64,000 nt of DNA, taken from NCBI GenBank assembly GCA_037957365.1, contig JARHVA010000001.1, positions 15,666,501-15,730,500 on the forward strand, given 5' to 3'. Source of the DNA: Torreya grandis. Its lineage: Eukaryota; Streptophyta; Pinopsida; Cupressales; Taxaceae. The translations under genes were made by a program, and so were the position numbers. Each line of letters opens with the position of its first letter. Position 1 is the first letter of the stretch. Positions 54,760 to 64,000 of the stretch are shown here, one piece after another. The notes beneath the pieces are model-generated. The model was not told where the DNA came from. It searched no databases and saw only the letters and a list, made by a program, of their open reading frames with translations.

Positions 54760-55700
54760 ACTATGAAATGAAGCTTTTGATATACTATTTTCCCCTTTAA
54801 ACTGTAGATCCACTTCAAAGTGAATGGTGCTGGCATCTCGATAATGGTTTGTACCTTGGTAAGATCAATTGTAATGCCTCAATGATAGACAATAAAGCCT
54901 AATAATTTGCCTAAAGTGATACCAAAGACACACTTCTTAATATTGAGTCTAGTATTATAGTCACGAATCCTTTTAAATATCCTTTGTAGCATGGCTGGAT
55001 GATCTCCACAAGTCTTTCATTTACCCAATATATCATCAACATAGTCTTTGACAACATCATGCATCATGTAATGAAATATAATGATCATAGCTCTCTAATA
55101 TGTGGCCCCAATATTCTTGAGGCTGAATGACATAACCTAATATCAAAACATTCCCCAAGGAGTGGTGAACACTATTTTATGTTGGTCTTTTGGTGCCAGC
55201 TGATTTGATTGTATCCTGAAAATCCATCCATGAGGGATAATATTTCATAGTCGACTGTGGAGTCAACTATCATGTTGATATTCAGTAGAGGAAAGTCATC
55301 CTTAGGGTAGGCCTTATTGATTTTTCTAAAATTATTAAAATTTTTGATCCCTTCTAGCTTCTTACTGATAAACACAATATTTGGGATCCACTTTGAATAG
55401 TCATTGGTCTAATGCATCTTGCTTCCAAGAGTTTTCCAACTCTTTCTTTACTAATACAATAATACAAGGATGCATCTTGCATAGTTTCAATTTCACAAGT
55501 TTGGCATCAGGATAAATAATAATGTGGTGTACAACTAAGGCATGGTCCAAACTTGGCATGTCTAAATAGGGCCAAACAAAAATGTCAACAAACTCCCTCA
55601 AAATATTTTGTAAAAACTTTACATTCCTCCTCAGTGGGGGATGCACCTAACTTGATCCACTTCGAGTCATCTGAAGTCTTAATGCTAAATTTCATCGTAT
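54760..55700 (-). pseudogene. L1 reverse transcriptase
   Basis: Entry LREFVDIFVWPYLDMPSLDH (usual FAW-Y-DMPGLD), then CKMHPCIIVLVKKELE. The palm reads FRKINKAYPKDDFPLLNINM and LSLMDGFSGYNQI, with the catalytic motif DYVDDILGK at 55032-55043 intact, then LNIKKCVFGI and FIVYHxGI. Segments are open at 55646-55401 and 55375-55172, with stops and shifts between. Some residues of the active site survive, but the gene is broken. Confidence 0.9.
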
Positions 55701-55899
55701 CTTCTACTAGGAGAGTCAAGCCATCTTCTAAAATGGTTGGTAAGGATGTGAATTGGCCTACAATGGCAAAGTCCTCTAGTTGGACTAGTTCTTCAAGATC
55801 TCCCAAGCAAGATGAATCTGAATCTTCCAATGGTAGTAATGTCCATGCTATAAATATTGTAGGACATTCTCAAACTATTTGATTGAAGGCATTTTATTC

Positions 55900-56937
55900 T
55901 TATATGCCAAACTTAGACCCAAAAGTAAGTTCATTATTGTTGGTCTCCTAAGCTTCATTCAAGGAAAGGTGAACACCCCCATTTAGTGGTACCTAAAATA
56001 GGTTTTCACGTAAAGATTGGCCTTTTTATTTACTTTTACCCTGGTTTAAAAGCACCTCAAAAAGGTTTTCACTTTGGGACCTTAATGTTTTATTTTTTTG
56101 TTTTTAGCTAAAGGTGTTCACCCGCTCTCTAAAATAGGCTACAGGATCTAGTTTGATTAAAAAACCCTTGTTTGTGATCTCCCAAAGAAACATTCTCTCT
56201 TAGGCCTAGAAAATCGCAAAAGGCCCCATCATTCTCAAATTCATCTACATGCACTATGGATTCTCATTGGTCTCAATCTATAAGTTGAGGATGATATAGG
56301 GGAAACAGAGAATGTTGATTGAATAGTGTAATGATATAAATGGTATATGGGTAAAATAGGTTGGTACTATCAAGGTCTTCATAAATGCTATAATTGGATT
56401 CTAATTCATTATCAACACCATCATCATTAGTCATTAGATTTGAAACATGAATAAGATACATGGGGTCACCCCCAGGTAGTTCAAATCTAAGACCATAGGT
56501 TCCTTTGTATTAGGTCATAAAAATGGGGTCAAGAGTAGCTTGTTGATTTGCCCCTAGGCCTCCTCCTTCATAGGCTTGGTTATCCAAGATCTTGTTAGGG
56601 ATGGGATACTTTGTGTTGTAGTAGAAATCATCTAATTTGTCATTGTATAACCAAGAATCATCATTGGTAAGTAGGTCCTCTTCTTAACTAGTGGCTAGTG
56701 TGAAAATAATAGGTGATGGGCTATGAAGCTTGCCTTTTCCCTTCCATTACCATTTTATGCAAGCTTGTTTGGCTTTAAATCATCTATAAGACCTGGGGTT
56801 CTATGGAAGCTTGGAAATATGGAATGTGTCATGGGTCAAATACTCTCCTGGACCATTGTCGAAAATGGTAAAATGATTAGACATTTCAAGAGGAGCTATA
56901 TGTATCTCTTTGTCTTTATTGTTCTTAGGTATTAGGT
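55900..56937 (-). other. L1 linker between protease and RT
   Basis: Short acidic minus-strand frames (56461-56273: NDDGVDNELESNYSIYEDLD) fit the variable linker of Tat polyproteins. No domain recognised. Confidence 0.45.
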
Positions 56938-57425
56938 CTAGGTTGAATCAATAATTTTAACTTTCATACTCAGCCTCCAAATGTTTTCAATGTTCATAAT
57001 GCTATAGATCTCCATAGTGGCTTCCATCCCCAAGTGAGGGAACTTGATACACTGGTGCAGTGTCGAAGGGATTGCATGAATTTCATATATCCATGGCCTA
57101 CCCAAAAATAAATTGTATGATAGATCTAGGTATGGCATATGACAAAGTGTATCATGAGTTAAATGCTCAATGATTACTAGCAAGCTTATGGTTCCTTGTG
57201 ATTCCCGTTCTTCATTATCATAGGATTTGATAGTATTAGTTTTTGGTTGTAGGTTAATCGATGTATACCTAGAGGCTTTATTAGATTTGGAGATACAATA
57301 TTTAGGCTTGATCCATTATCTATCAAGACACATTTGACTTTATGCCATGTGATGATAACTTCAATGTAAAATGGGTTATTATGGAGAGGGCTAAGGGATG
57401 ACATATCACTTTGATCAAAGGTCAA
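56938..57425 (-). pseudogene. L1 aspartic protease
   Basis: Two consecutive minus-strand pieces: 57425-57186 with [17 protein letters not shown] (intact active site) and 57183-56938 with [20 protein letters not shown] and CIKFP. This is a textbook Tat-type retropepsin. A stop lies between the two pieces. Confidence 0.9.
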
Positions 57426-57429
57426 CTAT

Positions 57430-60400
57430 TGGTCTAGGGTTAGGTATCCAACCAAAGCTTGGAATTTATCTAGGGTTATGTAATTTGGAACTTGGAATAG
57501 CCTAGGAGTTTTGTTAGGATATTCTTATGGATAGTAGACATGCGTAACAAATCCAAAATGGATATTTGTGTGGGCATCTTTTGTAATTATTATATAATGT
57601 GATATGTCTTTTTCTTAACAATGGTGATTGGCTTGCTCTTAGCCAACACTATGGTTTGAATCAATTCATTGGTAGGAGGTTATGGGCTTGGTATGGTAAT
57701 ATTAGACCATCAAGTTATGATTGCATAATACAGATTGGATATAGGACCATTGTTACTAAAAAATGAAGGAGACAGGCCAAAAAGGATAATTCTTGATTAC
57801 CGATGCACTTGGTTGTGGCCACAAGGCAATGAATATTTATTGACATGAGGTCCTAAAATGGAAATCTTTAGTTTTTTGTATGCTTGGATATGATCACAAG
57901 TTAATGAAGGATTATTAGCATAGGTAGATTAATTGGTATTATTAGGTAATGATCCTAGTCTATTGGGACTTAGTCTAGGAATAATAGTAATGGTAGAAAC
58001 ATACCCACCCATAATATGACCTACAAATTTATTGTAGTCATATGCAACTGCATGGTAAGTTTGTTGGTTGTTGGGATAATTTTGGCCTTGGTTCCTTGCA
58101 TTTGGTTGACATTGTTATTATTGCTATTAATATTATAGTTATTATTGTGACTATTGCTGATGATTTTATTGTTGTTACTATTGTTGTGGTCTTCGTTATT
58201 GTTGTTGTTGAATGTTATGTTATGAAAAAAGATTTTGATAGATATCCAAGTTTTTAGTAGATGTAAATGATCTATTATCCAACTAGATTTCCCCATTTCC
58301 AACATATTTTTAATAAGGTGATTTAACTGTACATAATGACATATGGAATGTTTGTGAACATGATGGTATTCATAGAACTCATTCTCTCTGTACCAGTCCA
58401 AGTATGGTATACCCTCAGGATAGTGCTTTGGAGTTAGCCAAATAATCATATTGGCCATGGCTAGCTTCACAAATACTTCTTCAATGGGCTCACCAAGGTC
58501 ACTAAAGACTCGAGGAGTGGGCCATCTTCTTAGAGGATGGGTTTTCAAAGGTGGTTGTTATGGCACTTGAGGTGCTAGTCTAAGTTGTGCTTGTTGGATA
58601 AATTGTTAATACAAAATAAGTTACATTTATGACATGGGTTAAGTAGATGGTGTTTGTATCATTTGGATATGGTGTGACTTAGTTATTCCATTACCAACAA
58701 CATTCTTGTTATGGTTGTATGTTTTGGATTTTTCATAGTTGTTAGCTTGAGCTGGTGTAGATGCTTGCACTTAGATTAGGTTAGGGTTTTAACCTAGGAA
58801 TACATTTTAGTTTTGGATCTAATTCTAATTTGAGGAGGTCAATTTGATAATCACTTTGTTAATAAGGGCCTTTTTAATCTGTAAGCCTTTATCATTAATC
58901 TTTTTGAAGGTATGCTCACACCAAAGCTCTAGATGATAAGATATTCCATTGTACAAATTTTTAGTAAACATAGTGGCTACTTGCTTATCTGGTAAGTTGT
59001 GGGTGAAGCAACTAACAAGAACTTTCCATCTCTATAAGTATCTTGCAAGGATCTTACCAACTTTCTACTTGGCTTGAGTCAAATCTACTAATGAAATATC
59101 ATGTTTGAGATTATAAGAGAAATGTTGCATAGATTTATCCAAGAGATGATCAAAGTCAGACACTAATTTTTTTATAACTTGAGAAACCAGTCTAAAGCCT
59201 ATCTAGCTAGACTTCAAGGGAAAAAAAGGAGTATGTAAATGTCACTATAAGCAATTGGCTAGAAAGCAATAAATAACTCTATTAGATGTGCCTTAGGGTC
59301 TCCTTTACCCTTATACTTTTCAAAATTTGATAGTTCATAACCTGGAAGAAATGGTATCTAAATATACTACATGTTAAAAGGGTATGAATAATGTCATCTA
59401 ATTTCCATTTCTTGGTCTAGTTCGCTATTTGAATGGAGATAATCATATCCTTCATTTGTTGTAGTTGTTGGGCCAAGAAACTAGATGGTACACTTGGTTA
59501 GGGTTGGGTGGTCAAAGGTGGATTACCTTGACTAGGGCATAATGGAGCCATGAAATGCTACAAAATATTGGTTTGATGGGTGAACTGACTAGGAATATGC
59601 ATCCATGGATTGGGAAGTAATTGTTGATATTATAAATGTTATTGATATATTCTAGTTTGGATTCAGTATATGGACTTAGGTTTGAGGAAATTGGGTTTGT
59701 GATAGAAGGATATAGCTTTGCAAAAGGTATTGTAGGGACTTGCTACCGACTAGTCAAACTTGGCTGAATAAAGGGAACTTGTTGTTGACCAAGGCCCTAT
59801 CTTTGAGTCTATGGCACTTGATACATAAAAGGAAATTATTGCATAATGTGGACTTGTTGGACATTGGTACCTCTTTTTTGCACAAATACCTAGTGTGAAC
59901 TAGATGCTTGTTGGGTGTTTTGTATTTGTTGTTGACCAACAAAAATACATTGTTGATTAGACAATGTTAGTGATTGTAAAGGCATATTGGTCTACAACTA
60001 TAAGGTACACTCATTATTACCTATTGAGGTGGAAAATTTATTATCCCATGTCGAGTTGGCATAGTGTTTTGCCTCTATTATTGTGGTAAATTAGATTGTG
60101 CTTATTGATGTGGACCATTAGCCATTACTTTTTGAGGTGGGATAACATTCATCACACGTTGAGGCAAAGCATTAGTTGACACTTGATTACTTATCCCTTG
60201 TTGTTGCATGCTTAAAGAAGCAATTAGTTGAGGATTAATAATAATTTGTTGTGATTGGGAAGTAGGAATTATTTCCCCCTACTATTGTAAACCATTCATA
60301 GTATTGACTAGAGGCACTTATTGTTATGGATTATTTATTGGTGTATTTGTATCACCTTAGCCTGGATTGGAAGACACTTGCGTGTTGTCCACTACATTTT

Positions 60401-60600
60401 GCACATATTTTTGAGTGGAAACCATATTTACTTCCTCAATGAAAGGGACATTAAACATGTCACCTACTAAATTATTTTAGGTAAATGGGTCTATACCTAG
60501 ATTAGCTTGACTTATCCAATCAACTAGTACTCTTATCGAATGATTTAGCTCTATGAGAAGAGCATTCAATATGGCCATGGCATTGAAATTTCATGCTAGA
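57430..60600 (-). pseudogene. L1 gag
   Basis: The core near 59345-58860 reads PGYELSNFEKYKGKGDPKAH, LI-F, ALDWF, then KHDISLVDLTQ, KVGKILARYL and RWKVLV in shifting frames. The C-terminal open part, 58548-58021, has DWYRENEFYEYHHVHKHSIC and a poly-Asn tail. Matches Tat/Athila gag (usual PKFEKYDG-GDP--HL...ALDWF). An N-terminal Gln/Pro-rich part lies further right with weak coding. Confidence 0.8.
58100..58215. repeat. GTT/ATT trinucleotide-rich tract (poly-Asn in gag)
   Basis: Imperfect GTT and ATT triplets. On the minus strand they code for Asn-rich sequence at the gag C-terminus. Confidence 0.8.
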
Positions 60601-61489
60601 TTTAGGTAGGTCTGATATGATTATAACATTTGTTTGAATTGGTCCTCCATGGGGCCTTTTCCTCTTACAAGCATATGTGGGTCTTGGTATGAAATCAACA
60701 TGAGCACTTGAGGATAGCTAGTAGAGGCCTATTCAATAGTTTAGATGTAATGTACATTTCTTGGCACTTTGACTAGACTAGGTAGGTTTTTATGGGGGAA
60801 GTTTGCTAGAAACTTGGCCTCTATTACCATGAATCTAACTAAAACCTTGTCCTTATTTTCAAGCAAGTGATGATCAAATAAGTATAGTTCATATGTTGAT
60901 GGCAGGGTGATATAATATGGTTATTGTTGCACTTGTTATACAACCAATGGCACACTAGCAAGATATTAGGTTGTTTGTTCTTGGTCTTGCCCTAAATATA
61001 GAGGTGTATTAACCAAGTAATGTGCTAATAGATCTTGACTTTGTTCTACATATTGATCAGTTTAAGAAGGATAAGGAACCATCTCACAAACTATATCATT
61101 GGCATATGGGTCTTGAACAAAGTTATCATTCATAGCCACATTATCCTAATCTAGATTGTACATTGTTCCACTATGTATATAATGAGGTATTTCCAAATAC
61201 ATGACTAATGTTTCATGAATAAAAGATCTAGGGTTTTAAAAACTCTTAAAATGTGGTCTGAATGGAAAATGGTCCAAACTTGGTATATCTAGAAACTTGG
61301 TTTAAAACTTGGCCTAGGAATGGAGCTTCTCTCCAAATTCATCAATGATAAACTTGGTCTAAAATGTCCTCAAGGTATAATTTCAAATGTCTTACACAGA
61401 TGGTCAAGTGAAATATAAGTCTAAATGTTAATCTTGGTAAAAAGTGTTTCAAATAACTCTAATCTAGGTCTTAAAACAAAAAAGGTTGC

Positions 61490-61810
61490 TAGGTCTTTGG
61501 GAAAAAGGCACAAAGCTAGGCTAAAAAAAACTAGGTCTAAGATGAAAGGTAAAATCTAGGTTTTTGGAAACATGACACAAAGCTAGACTTGGAACAGATT
61601 AGGACTAAAAAGAAAATGCTAACTCTTTGGGAGCATGACACAAATCTAGACTTTAAATGGCATGAATGAAATCTAAACTATGGCAAATGTAAAAGTTTAG
61701 GTCTTTGGGAATAAGGCACATGGCTAGACATAAAAAAAACTAGGTCTAAAATTAAAGGTAAGATGCTAGGTCTTTAGAAACATGTCACAAATCTAGACTT
61801 GAAACAAACT
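61490..61810. repeat. Degenerate tandem repeat, 63-78-bp period
   Basis: The phrase TCTTTGG then AACATGACACAAA-CTAGACTT recurs with anchors at about 61494, 61560, 61623, 61701 and 61771. Confidence 0.72.
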
Positions 61811-63680
61811 TGGTTGAGGTAAAATGACAAGGTAATTAATCTAACAAATTGAAACACTTGGACTCTAAACTAGGCATACAGATTCAAACACAAACTTGAC
61901 CATTGGTAAAAGACATTGGACCTTAGGCAGATGCATAAAACTAATTAGTAAAATCAATTCCAAGTAAGCAAAAATAAGAATAAGGAGTAAAACATTCACG
62001 CCCAAGTGATGATCAAGATTCAAATGTAAACTATCCATGCTTAAGGTTGTACTTGGAGAGGGACTTTTAACCTTATTTATTAAATTATAAACGAGACATG
62101 AGGCATATAAAAAATATATCACCTTTGAAATCTATGCACAAAATATCTTCAAAGCAAGCAATAAATTAGTCCAAATTGCACAATCCAAAAGTGAGACCTA
62201 AAAAACTAAGCCAAATTTAAGTGAGGCATATGCACAAACCAATCAATGTTTGAATCTGAACTTCACAAGACCAATTTTGAACTTGGTTTAGAAGATATAG
62301 GTTATTCAAGTAGAATACATTCTTAGAACAAAATAAATGGCATAATGAAACCAATCATAGACTAAAAGGCATACGTGATTTGGAACTCAATTTGACACAA
62401 GGTAAAAGTTCTTTGAAACAAAATGAGCAGTGTAATGATGCTATCTCACTCAAAGGTATGATAATGGCTATTTAAAAAATCTAAGGTAAGGACTTGGAAT
62501 GAAATGGGAAACATAACTATGCCCCTTTGAAACAAGTGACACACACTTGAAATGTTTTGAAAAATGATTAAGCCAAAGTGTGGCATCGAACAAATGACAT
62601 AGCACCTCTTTAGGCTAAAAAATGGTGTACAAGCATGACTCAATTTAGACATGGTTTTGGACATGTGTTTTTGACAAACAAAATAAATTTTGACTCAAAA
62701 TAATTCAAGTAAAAGGAAAAGACATAAAAACACCTAAGTGTATCATGCCATTCCTAAAAATTGATAATGTAACTTCATATTGTCAAACTATGTCTATATA
62801 TTCCTTCTTAAGAGGAAATAATTTGTTAATCCAAAAATTAAATGCACATGAAAATTAGGGTTTATTAGGCCCCCTCTTCTCTTAAGAATTTTTATGATGA
62901 CATGGAATTTCAGGCTACTCACCTTGCATTAACAATATTTCCATGACAAGTGGAGTTTATCTAAAAACTATAATTTTTGCATGTTCTAAATGGTCCCATA
63001 TGTGTGATTAACACTAGGGAAAAACATGTCATTTGGATCCAAACTAATTGGCTTGTTGGAAAAAGGTCTTGTATTTTTTACAACCACTACATTTGTTAAT
63101 TGCTTAGTGTAGTGTGATGTCTAGATTAGGCCATTATTTTGAGGGTAGTAGCTGATGATGGATGTAGTTTAATCACTTAAACTATTGTCCCAATGATTCA
63201 CCAACTCAATTTGTATACCCACCATGGAGTGGGGTTAAAATGATGTTGGGAGATGAATTATTAGGTCAACGCTTCTCTAAAGAACTTATAGGGAGGTGAT
63301 GAAATCCCACCTATAAGCCAAGATGCAAGAAATAAACATATAGGACTTTAAGGTCATTTTTGGATCACCCAAGTACCTCAAATCTTAGGGAGTGCCTTTG
63401 TGACATTCCTTTTATGCTTGGACTATGCGATAAAAATAATGGATAAACTAATTTTGGTCACACGAGTTCCCTAAAAGGGATAGGGGAGATCATACACAAT
63501 AAATCTATTTTACAAAAACACACAACAAAAAATAATAAAAAAGCTATTAAGAGCATTTAGTCTAAGTTTGTGTTTATTTTAAATCCCCAAGAAAAATGTG
63601 ATGTGAAATTGATCCAAAACTTAGGAGCTTTGGTTGAAAGATAATTCAAGAGACAAGAATATGATAATTATAATAATGAT

Positions 63681-63751
63681 ATCTCTGAGAAGAGATGTTT
63701 TATTGATCAAATTTACAGATCTAAACATATGCCTATCTCTGAGAAGAGATG
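63681..63751. repeat. Twin hairpins ATCTCT-GAGA-AGAGAT
   Basis: ATCTCTGAGAAGAGATGT at 63681 and again at 63735, 54 bp apart. Arms are perfect 6-bp complements around GAGA. Confidence 0.85.
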
Positions 63752-64000
63752 TCTAATTTCCTTTTTGGGTTACATCTTCATTTATATAAATTTTTAGGGT
63801 AGAAGGAGAATGTGGAAGGTCACCAATATCGAGGTAGATTAAGTGGTTCAACTGCCATGATTCACAACAATATAAAATTTAAGGAATTACTATTTTTAGA
63901 AACTTACTATTTTTTGACTGCACTACTAAAATTGAAATTTGGATCACTTTCATTTAGTTTTTAGGGGTCAAAACCTATCAAGTAGAGCTCATGCCATCTC

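Larger units (their letters stand above)
25515..64000 (-). mobile_element. L1: Tat-lineage Ty3/Gypsy element, host of the nest; 5' end not seen
   Basis: Minus-strand order: leader (to about 61.2 kb), gag (60.6-58.0 kb), protease (57.4-56.9), RT (55.7-54.8), RNase H (54.7-54.3), a second archaeal-type RNase H (54.2-53.8), integrase core (53.3-52.87), then integrase C-terminus (29.75-29.4), a long hairpin-rich 3' region and the 3' LTR (26555-25515). Two RNase H domains are the hallmark of the Tat lineage. The integrase frame continues across the L2 insertion once one AGTAT copy is removed. The 5' LTR was not found before 64000, so the right boundary is open. Confidence 0.83.
60601..64000 (-). 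other. L1 leader and unassigned right flank
   Basis: No LTR start, primer site or gag core seen. Contents: a degenerate 63-78-bp tandem repeat (61490-61810), A-rich sequence, TTATATAAAT near 63780, and two copies of a small perfect hairpin at 63681 and 63735. Part of this may belong to the L1 leader, part to other DNA. Confidence 0.4.

Noticed and set aside
63780..63795. TATA box marking the L1 5' LTR
   Set aside because: TTATATAAAT is present, but surrounding sequence does not align with the L1 3' LTR, so the box cannot be tied to it.

Overview
This window looks like gene-free intergenic DNA from a large plant nuclear genome. Every coding signal I can name belongs to a retrotransposon: three Ty3/Gypsy elements of Tat or Tat-like type, one Ty3/Gypsy chromovirus, a family of Ty1/Copia elements, and one L1-type LINE. 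Most are riddled with stops and frameshifts. No host gene, tRNA, rRNA, CRISPR array or bacterial-style operon was found. AT-rich composition, initiator-Met primer sites, dual-RNase-H Tat elements and heavy decay fit a big, slowly purged seed-plant genome. A gymnosperm is my guess, but the sequence does not prove it.

Layout. 1-7681: minus-strand Tat-type element E1 (RT start, G-patch-like segment, protease, gag, primer site, 5' LTR), cut by the window start. 7682-11360: decayed, mostly unassigned DNA with a tandem repeat. 11360-13088 plus 18646-19072: minus-strand Gypsy gag-protease relic E2, split by a complete plus-strand chromovirus (13089-18645) with both LTRs, PBS and PPT. 19073-22500: nothing recognisable. 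22500-25336: minus-strand LINE (RT and zinc-knuckle C-terminus). 25515 to beyond 61 kb: minus-strand Tat element L1, with its 3' LTR at 25515-26555.

L1 holds a four-level nest. L2 (29759-52867, plus strand, TSD AGTAT) is inserted in the L1 integrase. L2 has Tat-like LTRs but carries an unfamiliar repeat-rich ORF instead of pol. L3 (33998-48058, plus strand, TSD AACCA) is inserted in that ORF. It is a Copia tandem, LTR-internal-LTR-internal-LTR, whose two internal copies share the same deletions. L4 (41399-47113, minus strand, TSD GTACA) is inserted in the second L3 internal copy. It is a nearly intact Copia element encoding a 1225-residue open gag-pol.

Two patterns are not explained by the ordinary parts list. 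(1) Arrays of a 12-bp quasi-palindrome of the type ACCGACGTCGGT, spaced about 20 or 31 bp apart. They occur in the Copia LTRs, in the Copia integrase-RT hinge (there as an in-frame 21-bp, seven-residue repeat), in the L2 leader (apparently CpG-decayed) and, with an ATCGAT or GATGAT centre, in the E1 LTR. (2) At least 14 copies of a roughly 30-bp hairpin in the 3' regions of L1 and L2. Their arm sequences change but stay complementary, including arms that create stop codons. All alignments were made by eye; no homology search was run.
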